A DNA stretch of 64,000 bases from Actinobacillus arthritidis (GCF_029774155.1 NZ_CP103833.1:186001-250000), one strand, 5' to 3'. Positions 25,845 through 36,403 are shown, numbered from the stretch's first letter. Notes: generated by a model not told the origin, from the sequence alone. A program made the numbers and translations.

Positions 25845-28698
25845 ATGATTGTGATTAAGTTTCGCTTTAATCTGTCTGTTGCAAGCATTGTGTGTTTTAC
25901 AATACAACATTGCATTAGCAGAAGAACAAATCCAGCTGGATACCATTATCGTTAAAGAGGGCCTTCAGAAACAAAAAATTTCTGAAATCAAAAAATCTGC
26001 AAAACAACTTGCTAAACAACAGGTGCAAGATTCTCGAGATCTAGTACGCTATGAAACCGGTGTGACAGTAGTTGAAACAGGACGTATGGGCAGTAGCGGT
26101 TATGCAGTACGTGGTGTAGATGAAAACCGTGTTGCCATTACCGTAGATGGTTTACAACAAGCGGAAACACTTTCATCTCAAGGATTTAAAGAATTATTTG
26201 AAGGGTACGGTAATTTTAATAATACGCGTAATTCGGTGGAAATTGAAACCTTGAAACAAGCGACAATTCGTAAGGGAGCGGATTCAGTACGAGTTGGAAG
26301 CGGTGTTTTAGGTGGTGCAGTGATATTTGAAACTAAAGATGCTCGTGACTTTTTAATAGAAAAAGATTATCACTTCGGCTATAAAACTGGCTATTCAAGT
26401 GCAGATAATCAAAAATCAAATTCACTTACATTTGCCGGTCGTTATAAGAACTTTGATCTTTTAGCTTTAAAAACTTGGCGTGACGGACATGAATTAGAGA
26501 ATTACGATTACAAGACGGCAAACGGTAATTTGCAAGGTAAAGAACGAGAAAAAGCTGATCCTTATGCCATTAAAAAAGATAGCACATTAATTAAACTCGG
26601 ATATTCTCCCTCAGAGAATCATCGTTTTAGCGTAGTAGCAGATATATATGAAAAGAAAAATCGAGGTCACGACTTTTCTTATACTTTAAAACCGACTACA
26701 TATATTGATGTTGATGAATATGAATTACGTCATACGAATGATAAGAGTAAGCGTCAAAATTATGCATTTGTGTATGAAAACTTTAGTGCCAATCCATTAT
26801 GGGATAGTTTAAAACTGACTTATTCTACTCAGAAAATTAAGAACAGAGCGAGAACAGACGATTATTGTGATGGAAAGCATTGCAAAGAAACGGAAAATTT
26901 AGCTGGTTTACAGCTAAAAGACGGTAAAGTCGTCGATAGAGATGGTAAGGCACCACAATTAAGTGTTGAACCGTCATCAGGACTAACAATGATCACGGAC
27001 TCAAAAGGCACTTATACTGAGGGGCTAGAGTTAGTGAACGATTATTGGTTTGATTGTAATGTCTTCGATTGTAACTCACCGATTACCGCTTATAAAAAAA
27101 GTTATGATAACTCAATTCGTTTTGGCGAGGTAAAGCTTAATAAGACATATACTAACGAAAAGGGACATAAGTTTGCTACGCTTACTCGTAAACAGGATTT
27201 TTATAGTGTTTTGCTTCCAAGTAGTAAAGGTTATACGGAGAATATTTATTCAGAACGAGATTTAGATACTGAAACTAAGCAAATTAATTTAGATTTAACT
27301 AAAAATATCTTGTTATTTGGTCAAGAGCATTCTTTTGAATATGGCGGTAGCTATAATCAAACTGAAAAGAAAATGGTGAATCACAGTGGCTTTAGTGCTA
27401 CGGGAAATACGCAATGGTGGGCAAGACGTTTTTTAGGTGTAAAAACGAATTACTTTAAGAATGGGGAAGAGGAAGCTATTACTTGTAGTAATGCTTCGGG
27501 AAGTGATCAGTGGAACGGTTTACTTTGCCCTAATCAAGATACTTTTTCATTTTTAATTCCGGTTGAAGCAAAAAATAGCTCGTTATATTTTACTGATAAT
27601 GTAAAAGTGAATGACTATTTAAGCTTTGATTTGGGTTATCGTTATGATCACATTCGATATAAGCCTCAATATATTGCCGGTAAAACGGCGAAGATTCCGG
27701 ATGATATGTTACAAGGTATTTTTGTACCGTTACCGAATAATCCCTCAAATGAGCAGATTCGTCAAAATGCGGAAGAAAATATTAAATATTTCTCACGTAA
27801 TGTTAAATATCAAAAACACTCTTATTCCTTAGCGGCAACAACGGATCCACTTAGTTTCTTACGCTTACAGATAAAATATGCTAATGGTTTTAGAGCACCG
27901 ACTTCCGATGAGCTTTATTTTACCTTTAAGCATCCGGATTTTACTGTATTACCGAATGTAAATTTAAAAGCCGAGCGAGCTAAAACAAAAGAAGCAACAT
28001 TAACGTTACATAGTGATTTAGGTTTTATTACGACCAGTTATTTTAAAACGGATTATGAGAATTTTATTGATTTAAAATATATAGGGTCTAAAAATTTAAC
28101 GAATGTTTTTAGTGGAAGTGCCACGGCAAGACCTTACCAGATTTACCAAAATATAAACCGTCAAGATGCGAAGGTGAATGGTTTGGAAATTAACTCTAAA
28201 TTGAATCTCGGTCAGCTATGGCAGATTTTAGATGGGTTTAATGCAAGTTATAAATACACTTATCAAAAAGGTAAGATGGAGGGTAATTTGCCGCTTAATG
28301 CGATTCAGCCGAGAACATCTGTGTTTGGTTTAGGTTATGCACATCCGGAAGATAAATTCGGGGTTGATGTGTATGTTACCCGTGTAAGTGCGAAGAAGGC
28401 GGAAGATACTTACAATATGTATCATAGCGAAGAAAAGGCAAAAGACAGTTATTTAAAATGGCGTAGCGGTGCTTATACGTTGTTAGATATGATTGCTTAT
28501 GCGAAACCGTGGAAAAATGTCACGTTACAGGCAGGTGTTTATAATTTACAGAACCGCAAATATCTGACTTGGGAATCGGCTCGTTCGATTCGTCCGTTTG
28601 GGACAAGTAACTTGATTAACCAAACGACAGGTAGAGGATCAAACCGCTTCACTGCTTCGGGAAGAAACTTTAAGTTAAGTGCAGAGGTAACATTCTAA
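25845..28698 (+). pseudogene. hgbA: TonB-dependent hemoglobin receptor, frameshift just after the start
   Basis: The receptor frame (about 939 aa) has a TonB-box region LDTIIVKEG, a plug (DLVRYETGVTVVETGRMGSS, then GYAVRGVDENRVAITVDGLQQ), the hemoglobin-receptor FRAP stretch YANGFRAPTSDELYFTFKHP and a terminal aromatic residue (AEVTF). An excellent signal peptide, LSFALICLLQALCVLQYNIA (then LAEEQ), is encoded in the same frame from 25855. However, this frame has a stop at 25852 and no start codon before TTG 25879. The start region (AAAGGAG, then ATG 25845 or GTG 25851) is in another frame. One extra or two missing bases at about 25854 separate them. Sequence error or an off-state allele cannot be told apart here. 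Confidence 0.85.
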
Positions 28699-28711
28699 GT
28701 CTAGTAAATAA

Positions 28712-28746
28712 AATGCCCGATAAGTCATTACTTATCGGGCATTTTT
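28712..28746 (+). terminator. Terminator after hgbA
   Basis: AATGCCCGATAAG (28712-28724) / CTTATCGGGCATT (from 28731) is a 13-base stem with a T6 run. Confidence 0.92.
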
Positions 28747-29240
28747 TGTAATTTGAACCACGGAAAATACCGAATACACAGAATAAATGGATATTAAGTA
28801 GTACAACATAAACATCATTTACATGATGCTTGCATGCTATTAGGTTAATAACATGATTTTGTGCTCTTGTTTATGAAATTCTCCCCAAAGAACAAATCGG
28901 TAATAAATTTTCCAAATGCTGATGGTGTAAGGTTCAAACGCAATCGACTCTTTGGTACAAACATCTTACTTCACAATTTAATTTCATTGCTTTGTTTGAT
29001 ATCGTGAATGGTTTTTACCTTGTATTCATAGGAGTTAATCTTATCCATAATTCGATAGTGGGTAATTCTCAGCCATGCGTTGGCAATTGAGCCCTTTGAG
29101 CGAATGAGCTTCATTGTATTCTTGGTGAGAATCGTCAAAAAGCACCTGTTGTTTGCTCAAATTATGTTTCGCTTTGGTTGGGTTGGACGTTGTTGCAAAA
29201 AAGCTTTCAGGTAGTGGTGCATTCGTACTATACTTTTTAA
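28747..29240. other. Gene-free region, possibly decayed coding DNA
   Basis: About 490 bases with no intact gene. On the minus strand several frames read like worn coding sequence, for example DDSHQEYNEAHSLKGLNCQR around 29100-29150 and SRLRLNLTPSAFGKFI around 28890-28950, broken by stops and frame changes. EYNEAHS-like text is reminiscent of a transposase C-terminus, but I cannot assign it. No inverted-repeat ends were found. Confidence 0.3.
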
Positions 29241-29275
29241 TAAAAACGGTATGAAATCAGAAAAACTCATACCGT
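29240..29275 (-). terminator. Terminator after the nitroreductase gene
   Basis: ACGGTATGA (29246-29254) / TCATACCGT (29267-29275). On the minus strand the stem is followed by a TTTTTATT run. Confidence 0.75.
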
Positions 29276-29290
29276 GTAATTTATAGAGGA

Positions 29291-29953
29291 TTATTTCATC
29301 CAACTTACAATTTCTTCGAGCGGTTTACGTGATTTCGGGGCGATTTCACCAGCACGATAGCCGAAGGTTGCCATTACGGATACGCCATATTCATTTGGAT
29401 CGAAGGCACCGGCTTCAGCAAGAATTTGGTTAACCGCATCATAGTTGAAACCTTCGATTGGGCGACTGTCGATACCAATCATCGCGACACCGCTCATCAT
29501 ATTACCTAATGCGATATAGGTCTGTTTTGAGCACCAGTCGAATAACGCACGCTCATTACCGGCGATTTTAATATCTTCAACGTGGAATTGTTTGTATAAC
29601 GCTAACGTTTTTTCCATTTCTTCGGCGGTTAAACCACGTTGTTCAAGTGCTTTTTTGAAGTATTCGCTATCGTGACTTGCATTTTTCTTAGCAAGTAACA
29701 CCACTAAATGGCTTGTCGCGTCCATTTGTGCCGCCATACCCCACGCAACCGGTTTTAATTTGTTACGTAATTCTTGGTTTTGAATTACCACAAATTTCCA
29801 CGGCTCAGAACCGACCGAACTTGGTGAAAGACGAGCTAATTCTAAAATATAAGCGAAATCTTCATCGCTGATTTTTTTAGATGCGTCATAGTTACGTGTC
29901 GCACGACGATATTTAAATGCCGCTAAAACATTTTCTTTTTCAATATTAAACAT
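29291..29953 (-). CDS. NAD(P)H-dependent nitroreductase (NfnB/NfsB-like)
   Basis: 220 aa, the full length for the family. FKYRRATRNYDASKKISDED (FMN-binding Arg motif), LSPSSVGSEPWKFVVIQNQE and NMMSGVAMIGIDSRPIEGFN are diagnostic of oxygen-insensitive nitroreductases that reduce nitro compounds and quinones with FMN. A divergent paralogue with the same start (FHFRHACKQYDPTKKIS) lies at 35650-36317 but is frame-broken. The divergent neighbour is a beta-hydroxyacid dehydrogenase gene. The physiological substrate is not known. Confidence 0.9.
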   Translation of the reverse strand: MFNIEKENVLAAFKYRRATRNYDASKKISDEDFAYILELARLSPSSVGSEPWKFVVIQNQELRNKLKPVAWGMAAQMDATSHLVVLLAKKNASHDSEYFKKALEQRGLTAEEMEKTLALYKQFHVEDIKIAGNERALFDWCSKQTYIALGNMMSGVAMIGIDSRPIEGFNYDAVNQILAEAGAFDPNEYGVSVMATFGYRAGEIAPKSRKPLEEIVSWMK

Positions 29954-30210
29954 TGCTTTCCCTTTTTATTTATACGCTTGATGAGTTAGTGCAACGAATA
30001 AAGATGCAAGAACTCAATGCGATTTCATAGTTGCTTTCCGAGTAAAATATTTTTGAAGTTTAAGCGATTCCAAGATATAAAATCCAATCACATTTTATTA
30101 TAAGGAATATAAATGTAATTTATGTTAGATAAGACTATTTTTAGCCGTTTACAACCTTAAAAAATAAGCTACAATCAATAAAATTTATCCCGCATCAGAA
30201 GGAAAATACT

Positions 30211-31080
30211 ATGACGGCAACATTTACACAAATTGGTTGGATTGGCTTAGGTCAAATGGGCGTACCGATGGTTAATCGTTTACTGGCGAACAATATCAAT
30301 GTCAGCGTTTATAACCGAAATGCGGCGAAAAGTGCGGAATTTGCAGAAAAAGGTGCAAAAGTTGCCGGTTCGGTAGAAAAATTAGTTGCAGAAAACCAAG
30401 CGATTATTTTGATGGTTTCGGACTATGCGGCGGCAGTAGATATTTTAAATCCGGACGTTTGTGCAACGCCGCAGGGTAAAGTTATCGTGAATATGAGTAC
30501 GGTTTCCCCAACCGAAAACTTAAAACTAAAAGTATTGGTGGAAGAACACGGCGGTTTATTTGCTGAAGCACCGGTTTCAGGTTCGGTTGTGCCGGCAACA
30601 AACGGTACTTTATTAATCCTATTCGGTGGACAAGAAGCTGTATTAAAACCGTTACAACCGGTATTTGACGTACTTGGTCAGCGTACTTTCCATTTTGGTG
30701 ATGTGGGTAAAGGCTCTGGGGCAAAATTAGTGCTTAATTCATTATTAGGCGTATTCGGTGAAGCCTATGCGGAAGCAATGTTAATGGGTGAACAATTCGG
30801 GATTAACTTAAATGATCTTGCCGAAGCGATTGGCGGATCGGCAATGAACTCACCGATGTTCCAAACCAAAAAACCGTTATTATTAGAAAAATCATTCCCT
30901 GCGGCATTTATGCTGAAACATGCAAGTAAAGATCTCAATCTCGCTTGCGGAGAATTAGAAAAAGCCGGCTTAACGCTACCAGCGGTTGAAACGGTTGCGG
31001 CACAATATCGTGAGGCTGTAAAAGCGGATTTAGGAAGCCAAGATGTTTCAGGTATTTACTTACAATTAGCGAAAAAATAA
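30211..31080 (+). CDS. NAD(P)-dependent beta-hydroxyacid dehydrogenase family protein
   Basis: 289 aa, the usual length. The Rossmann fingerprint IGWIGLGQMGVPMVNRLLAN at the N-terminus, the substrate motif APVSGSVVPATNGTL (DxPVSGG family) and the catalytic Lys in GSGAKLVLNSLLGVFGEAYA identify the 3-hydroxyisobutyrate / glyoxylate-succinic semialdehyde reductase family. It probably reduces a small semialdehyde; the exact substrate is not deducible. An AGAAGGAAA SD precedes the ATG. It is monocistronic, ending in an uptake-sequence terminator. Confidence 0.88.
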   Translation: MTATFTQIGWIGLGQMGVPMVNRLLANNINVSVYNRNAAKSAEFAEKGAKVAGSVEKLVAENQAIILMVSDYAAAVDILNPDVCATPQGKVIVNMSTVSPTENLKLKVLVEEHGGLFAEAPVSGSVVPATNGTLLILFGGQEAVLKPLQPVFDVLGQRTFHFGDVGKGSGAKLVLNSLLGVFGEAYAEAMLMGEQFGINLNDLAEAIGGSAMNSPMFQTKKPLLLEKSFPAAFMLKHASKDLNLACGELEKAGLTLPAVETVAAQYREAVKADLGSQDVSGIYLQLAKK

Positions 31081-31096
31081 TCAAATTTGTATAAAT

Positions 31097-31136
31097 AAGC
31101 GGTCGTAAATAGTTAAAAATTTACGACCGCTTTTTC
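31097..31136. terminator. Inverted uptake-sequence terminator
   Basis: AAGCGGTCGTAAA (31097-31109) / TTTACGACCGCTT (31120-31132) then TTT, between convergent genes. Confidence 0.85.
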
Positions 31137-31138
31137 TA

Positions 31139-32176
31139 TTACATACTCGCTACAACATCCTTCAACAAGCGGTAAGATTTCGCTTGTTTTTGTTCATCGT
31201 AGATATAAGTTACCACCATAATTTCATCAATTTCCACGCGTTTAGCTAATTGGGTTAATTGAGCTTTAACCGTTGCTGGCGAGCCGACTAGCGTGCAAGC
31301 GGTCATTTGTTCTACCACCGCTTTTTCTTGGTGGTAAATCTGCATTTCACGTAAATCGACCGGTCCAAAGTGTAGCTCGTTTTCCGTGCGGTTAAAGTTT
31401 TGCCACACTTCCGCATCATTTGCCATTGGCGGTTGTAAATTCTGTTGTGCGTTGGTCACGACATTGATAAAGAATTGGGTTTGGGTGGTCACCAGACTTT
31501 GTGCTTCCGCATCGCTATCCGCCACAATCGCATTCACGCCCATAATTACATAAGGTTTTGCTAAATAGTCGGACGGTTTGAAATAACGGCGATAAATTTC
31601 GACCGCTTCCATCATCATTCGTGGGGCAAAGTGAGCGGCAAACGCATAAGGTAAGCCCAGTTCTGCGGCTAAATAAGCACTTTCGGTGCTGGAGCCTAAA
31701 ATATAGAACGGGATATCTAAACCGGCGGCAGGGTAAGCCGAAACCGGATTAGTATTTTGGAAATAACCTCGCAGTTCGGCAATTTCATCCGGAAATTCGA
31801 GATGTTTTGCCCCTCGGCGTAACGCATTAGCGGTACGCATATCGGTGCCGGGCGCTCTGCCTAAGCCAAGTTGGACACGATTTGGATAAAGAGTCGCAAG
31901 CGTGCCGTATTGTTCCGCCACAATATAAGGGCTGTGGTTCGGTAACATTACACCGCCTGAACCAACCGCAATTTTTTCAGTATTGGCTAATGCGTGTTGA
32001 ATCAGCAGGGTGGTCGCCGAGCTGGCTAAGTTTTTCATATTATGGTGTTCGGCAATCCAATAGCGAGCCAAATCCAGTTCTTCCGCCAATTGTGCCAGTT
32101 TCACCATAGACTGCATTGCTTGTGCGTAGTCTTGTCCTTCACGCACTGGGACGAGATTTAAAATAGAAAGTTGCAT
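31139..32176 (-). CDS. LLM-class flavin-dependent oxidoreductase (YhbW-like)
   Basis: 345 aa. It begins MQLSILNLVPVREGQ and shows LARYWIAEHHNMKNLASSAT, AVGSGGVMLPNHSPYIVAEQ, YGTLATLYPNRVQLGLGRAP and GTD, the signature of bacterial luciferase-like proteins of the YhbW / MsnO8 type. These are FMN-dependent monooxygenase-like proteins without known physiological substrate. It lies tandem to an old yellow enzyme gene on the same strand (80 bases apart), within a run of flavoproteins. Frame intact. Confidence 0.88.
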   Translation of the reverse strand: MQLSILNLVPVREGQDYAQAMQSMVKLAQLAEELDLARYWIAEHHNMKNLASSATTLLIQHALANTEKIAVGSGGVMLPNHSPYIVAEQYGTLATLYPNRVQLGLGRAPGTDMRTANALRRGAKHLEFPDEIAELRGYFQNTNPVSAYPAAGLDIPFYILGSSTESAYLAAELGLPYAFAAHFAPRMMMEAVEIYRRYFKPSDYLAKPYVIMGVNAIVADSDAEAQSLVTTQTQFFINVVTNAQQNLQPPMANDAEVWQNFNRTENELHFGPVDLREMQIYHQEKAVVEQMTACTLVGSPATVKAQLTQLAKRVEIDEIMVVTYIYDEQKQAKSYRLLKDVVASM

Positions 32177-32255
32177 AATGTGATAAATCCGAGTGTGATA
32201 AATAAGAAAACGGTGTAAAAAATGCTTCTTTTTACACCGCTTGTATAGACGTTAA

Positions 32256-33316
32256 TTAGAAATAACCACGTTGATATTGTGCCGGCACAAATTCAATACC
32301 GCTGTTATTTGACGCATTTTGTGCGTATTGTACATTCAATAACCATTGTGGGTCACGTAATAATGCACGACCAACGCCCACTAGATCCGCATCGCCGATT
32401 GCTAACACGTGATCAACCACATTCGCATCGTCTAACATACCGACCGCAATGGTTGGTAAACCGGTCGCTTGTTTTACTGCACGAGCTAGATACACTTGAT
32501 AACCTGCGTTAAATGGCGGATGTTTGCCTTCGGCTAACACGCCGTCACCGCCGGCACTTACGTGCATACAATCCGCACCGGTCACGCAAAGCGTTTTGCC
32601 ATTTCCACACCGTAATCCGCATCAAAACCGTCCGCACCGAATTCTTGTGCTGAAATACGTACGATTAACGGCATATCCGCCGGCATTACCGCTTTAGCCG
32701 CTTTAATTACCTGCTCACCGAATAAGAAGCGATCTTGACCGTATTCATCGCTACGTTGGTTTGATTTCGGCGATGAGAATTGGTGAATTAAATAGCCGTG
32801 TGCGCCGTGAATCTCAATCGCATCAAAACCTGCATCAACTGCACGTCTTACCGAGTCTTGGTAAGATTGAATCACATCTTGAATTTCCGCATTGCTTAAT
32901 TCACGAGGTGTTTTTAAATTCTGACCTGCATAATCTAATTCACCGTAATGAATTGCTGAAGGGGCAACCACATCATCGCAATCTTGCGCTTTACGACCGG
33001 CGTGACCGATTTGCACCGCGATTTTACTGCCGTATTTATGTACGGAATCGACAATCGGTTTAAACGCATCACGCTGTTCATCATTCCATAAACCCAAACA
33101 CTTAGGCGTAATACGGCCGTTTGGTGCAACGTTAGTCATTTCCACAATGATTAAACCGACACCACCAATCGCACGAGCGGTGTAATGCACAAAATGCCAG
33201 TCGTTCGGCATACCGTCTGTTGCCGAATATTGGCACATCGGCGGCATCACGATACGGTTTTTAAGTTCAAGATTTTTGAGTTTGAAAGGTGTTTGTAAAT
33301 ATCTAAATTTTGCCAT
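32256..33316 (-). pseudogene. NADH:flavin oxidoreductase / old yellow enzyme (YqjM-like), one frameshift
   Basis: It starts MAKFRYLQTPFKLKNLELKN and then RIVMPPMCQYSA (catalytic Cys in the YqjM subgroup). IEIHGAHGYLIHQFSSPKSN and RSDEYGQD follow. The first frame stops at 32582 after EMAKRFA. The second continues TGADCMHVSAGGDGVLAEGK to 32256. Adding one G (TTTGCGTGACC to TTTGCGGTGACC) at about 32586 gives 353 aa, the family length. OYEs reduce activated C=C bonds with NADPH. Divergent to a LysR gene that probably controls it. The missing base lies in GCGG, so it may be an error. Confidence 0.85.
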
Positions 33317-33406
33317 GGGTCTAATCCTTTATGTCTAAAAAACGAATGGATTTTAATCGGCTGAAGATATAAAATCTAATCACTATTCTTTATACTAAAT
33401 ATAAAT

Positions 33407-34306
33407 ATGCGTGATATTAGAACCGTTGATTTAAACTTATTGAAAGCGTTTGATGCACTCTTGCAAGAACGTAACGTAACCAAAGCGGCACAACGTTTAT
33501 CCGTGACTCAGCCGGCAATGAGTGCAATGCTAAATCGCTTGCGTGATAGCTTTGGTGACCCGTTATTTGTGCGTGTACAACACGGGATTGAACCGACTGC
33601 CAGAGCCTTGGCATTAATGCCTTCGGTTAAAACCATTTTGGCGGAAGTGAATCGAATGTTGCGCCCGGTGGAATTTGATCCGCAAACGGCTGAAATGACG
33701 ATTAAGATCGCTTCTACCGATTATGGTTTGGAAGCGATTGGCACACCTTTTTTAGCCCATTTAAAACAACTTGCACCAAAAATTCGTGTCGCTTTTTTAC
33801 CGGCACAAGATGTGGATTTGTTAGCCCAATTTGAACAGGCGAGAATTGATATTGCCTTGGTTTCTACCCAACATATTCCGGCGGATTTACACAGCAAACC
33901 GTTGCTGACAGAACATTATGTTTGTGTGATGCGAGCAGATCACCCAATGGCAAATCAATCGCTCAATTTAGATAACTTTTGTGAATTGGATTTTGCAATG
34001 ATGTCCTATGACGGCGGACAATTTTACGGTGTTTGTGATGAGGCATTGGCGAAACTCGGTAAAACTCGCCGTGTATCAGTATCGGTTAATCACTTTTCTT
34101 TGCTACCGAATATCTTACGTAGCACAGACGTGGTGGCATTGGTGCCATCACGTTTATCTCATAACCTTAGCGGATTGATTTGCAAAGAGCTTCCGCTTGA
34201 AGTACAGGGCTTTGCAATCCAAATGGCGTGGCACGAACGCACCCACCAAGATCCTGCTTATCAATGGATCAGAAATTTGTTGGTGGAGAGCCTGACGAAA
34301 CCATAA
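33407..34306 (+). CDS. LysR-family transcriptional regulator (NodD/LeuO-like subgroup)
   Basis: 299 aa. The winged HTH at residues ~7-65 reads VDLNLLKAFDALLQERNVTK and then AAQRLSVTQPAMSAMLNRLR, with DPLFVRVQHGIEPTARA, a form typical of the NodD/NahR/LeuO group. A substrate-binding domain follows. It is divergent from the broken old yellow enzyme gene with a 90-base gap, the common LysR-target layout, so it probably controls that gene. The ligand is unknown. Confidence 0.87.
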   Translation: MRDIRTVDLNLLKAFDALLQERNVTKAAQRLSVTQPAMSAMLNRLRDSFGDPLFVRVQHGIEPTARALALMPSVKTILAEVNRMLRPVEFDPQTAEMTIKIASTDYGLEAIGTPFLAHLKQLAPKIRVAFLPAQDVDLLAQFEQARIDIALVSTQHIPADLHSKPLLTEHYVCVMRADHPMANQSLNLDNFCELDFAMMSYDGGQFYGVCDEALAKLGKTRRVSVSVNHFSLLPNILRSTDVVALVPSRLSHNLSGLICKELPLEVQGFAIQMAWHERTHQDPAYQWIRNLLVESLTKP

Positions 34307-34325
34307 TTGACAAACATATTTGCAA

Positions 34326-34370
34326 AAAATGAGGGAAATTAGACCGCTTGTTATCTTAATTTCCCGCATT
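34326..34370. terminator. Hairpin between convergent LysR genes
   Basis: GGGAAATTA (from 34333) pairs with TAATTTCCC (ending 34365). The stem encloses an inverse uptake sequence (GACCGCTTGT). Confidence 0.55.
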
Positions 34371-34372
34371 AT

Positions 34373-35230
34373 TTAAGCTTGTAAAACAAATTCAACAAAT
34401 GCTTTTAGCACAGCGGAAGGATGTTTATGAGAGGGGTAAACCAAGTACATTTGATGTTGGTATTTAGGCTCGTTAGGCAGAATTTCAACTAATTGCCCTG
34501 ATGTAAGATATTGTTCTACACAATAAGGTGGCAAAAAGCCGATAGCACAATCATGCAGTGCATATTCCAAAATCGCTTGAAAATCATTACTAACAAAATA
34601 GGTAGGAAGCTCAATATTTTGTTGTAAAAACATTTTTTCGAGTCGTAATCTTCCATTTTCTCCATAACCTGCGAGAGGGAAATGTTGTAATTCTTCCAAG
34701 GAATTAGGAGTCCCGAACTTGGCTAAAAATGCAGGGGTGGATACCAATATTTGCCCAACTGCCGTTAATTTTTTGGCGATTACTCGGTCGTCCGATTCTC
34801 GATAAAACCGAAAAGCGACATCAACACCGTCAGCAAAAAAGTCGGTAATACGTTCGCTGGCGGTACATTGTATTTGAACATTTGGATAACGCTGTTGGAA
34901 GTCTCGAATGATTTTCCACGCAGGAAAATAAGAAGGCGGCGTGGTAATTCTTAGTAGACCGCTGAGTTGTTGTTCATCATGGTGTAGATTACGTTCCGCC
35001 TCTAAAATAGCTTCCATATTGAGATAGGTTTGCTCGTAAAATTTTTGACCGGCAACAGTGGGTGTAACGCCGGTTTTAGCTCGCTCAAGAAGCTGAATTC
35101 GTAAGTTCTTTTCTAATTCACTGATGTTACGACTTAGGGTAGAAAGAGGCAGTTGTAATTTTTCAGTCGCTTTTGACAAACTGCCCATTTGTACCGCACA
35201 AATAAACATTCTAATTGCATTTAAATCCAT
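34373..35230 (-). CDS. LysR-family transcriptional regulator (DsdC/DmlR-type)
   Basis: 285 aa from ATG 35230, which has GAGGA upstream; an open frame reaches 35296 but the family starts with MDLNAIRMFICAVQMGSLSK. The HTH reads ATEKLQLPLSTLSRNISELE, followed by GVTPTVAGQKFYEQ and the effector domain LRITTPPSYFPAWKIIRDFQ. It is divergent from the ABM-monooxygenase and nitroreductase genes starting at 35354, which it likely controls. That link is inferred from position. Confidence 0.87.
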   Translation of the reverse strand: MDLNAIRMFICAVQMGSLSKATEKLQLPLSTLSRNISELEKNLRIQLLERAKTGVTPTVAGQKFYEQTYLNMEAILEAERNLHHDEQQLSGLLRITTPPSYFPAWKIIRDFQQRYPNVQIQCTASERITDFFADGVDVAFRFYRESDDRVIAKKLTAVGQILVSTPAFLAKFGTPNSLEELQHFPLAGYGENGRLRLEKMFLQQNIELPTYFVSNDFQAILEYALHDCAIGFLPPYCVEQYLTSGQLVEILPNEPKYQHQMYLVYPSHKHPSAVLKAFVEFVLQA

Positions 35231-35353
35231 ATCATCCTCTATTAATACCCTTCCATTTTTGGAAGATAAATTCCTATTATAGATTATTCTGTTCAATATA
35301 TAAAAACATTAAACTAGCCAACCTTAATTCATTTACATTGCTCGGAGAATAGG

Positions 35354-35638
35354 ATGATTGCAGTTTATGCGGTTGCGGTAGTTAAACCGGAACATATTGA
35401 TACATTTAAAACATTGGTTAATTCATTGGTTGAGGCTTCTCGCCAAGATAAAGGTTGTGTGAGTTACCAAGTTGGTACTGTTGCCGGCAAAGAGAATACT
35501 TTTGCTTTTGTTGAACAGTGGCAGTCAATGGCGGATTTAGAAGCTCACACACAACAAGCTCACTTTACGCAAGCGGTTGAAAAATTTGCGGATTTACTTA
35601 GCCAACCACTTGATATTAACGTAGTCGAATTATTTTAA
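35354..35638 (+). CDS. Antibiotic biosynthesis monooxygenase (ABM/YgiN-like) domain protein
   Basis: 94 aa single-domain protein. MIAVYAVAVVKPEHIDTFKT, ASRQDKGCVSYQVGTV, FVEQWQSMADLEAHTQQAHF form the ABM dimeric alpha+beta barrel. Relatives such as YgiN act on quinols or other small aromatic compounds without a cofactor. It is 11 bases upstream of a nitroreductase gene, so the two form an operon, probably under the divergent LysR gene. Substrate unknown. Confidence 0.85.
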   Translation: MIAVYAVAVVKPEHIDTFKTLVNSLVEASRQDKGCVSYQVGTVAGKENTFAFVEQWQSMADLEAHTQQAHFTQAVEKFADLLSQPLDINVVELF

Positions 35639-35649
35639 GGAGAAGTTTA

Positions 35650-36317
35650 ATGGCAATTTCTAAACAAGAAATTTTAGACGCATTTCATTTCCGTCACGCA
35701 TGTAAACAATATGATCCGACTAAAAAAATTAGTACGGAAGATTTTGAATTCATTTTAGAAACAGGGCGTTTATCACCAAGTTCATTTGGTTTTGAACCTT
35801 GGAAATTTTTGGTCATTGAAAACCGTAAAATTCGTGAACTGATTCGTGACAATGCTTGGGGCGCGCGGATAAAGCAACGGATTGTAGCCATTTTGTCGTG
35901 TTCCTTGTTCGCCAAGAAAATACGCTGAAACAAGGTAGCGATTACACCCAATATATTATGAATGATGTATATCATTTACCAAAAGAAGTGGTGGATTTAC
36001 GTAATACTTTCTACAAAGATTTCACAGAGGAACATATTGCGATTGCGAATAATCCTACTCGCTTTTACGATTGGGCTTGTCGCCAAAGCTATATTGCATT
36101 AGCAAATATGATGACTTCTGTCGCAATGATTGGTATCGACAGTACGCCGATCGAAGGTTTCCATGTAGAAGAGATGAATAAAATGCTGGCAGATGCCGGT
36201 TTGTTTGATCCAAACCTATTCAAAGTGAGTGTAATGGTCGCTTTTGGTTATCGTGGTATGGAACCATTCCCGAAAGCTCGCCAGCCAATGACTGATGTCG
36301 TTGAGTGGGTAAAATAA
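35650..36317 (+). pseudogene. NAD(P)H-dependent nitroreductase paralogue, one frameshift
   Basis: Frame 1 reads MAISKQEILDAFHFRHACKQ to NAWGA and then goes out of frame near 35862-35870. The second frame continues DKATDCSHFVVFLVRQENTL to 36317 and contains NMMTSVAMIGIDSTPIEGFH. One missing G (GGCGCGCGGAT to GGCGCGGCGGAT) restores NAWGAADKATD and a 222-residue protein close in length to the 220-residue paralogue at 29291-29953. AAGGAG precedes the ATG, and the gene is in an operon with the ABM gene. The error site is again GCGG. Confidence 0.85.
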
Positions 36318-36336
36318 GTCTCGCTAATCAGGTTAT

Positions 36337-36377
36337 ACAAGCGGTGGTAAATTCCTAAAATTTTACCACCGCTTGTT
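36337..36377. terminator. Inverted uptake-sequence terminator
   Basis: ACAAGCGGTGGTAAA (from 36337) / TTTTACCACCGCTTGT (36361-36376), between convergent genes. Confidence 0.85.
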
Positions 36378-36403
36378 GTTTGTTACTGAATAGCAAAACT
36401 ACA

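Noticed and set aside
29090..29160. Transposase gene remnant (EYNEAHS-like text)
   Set aside because: Too short and broken to assign to an IS family, and no terminal inverted repeats found; kept only as possibly decayed DNA.
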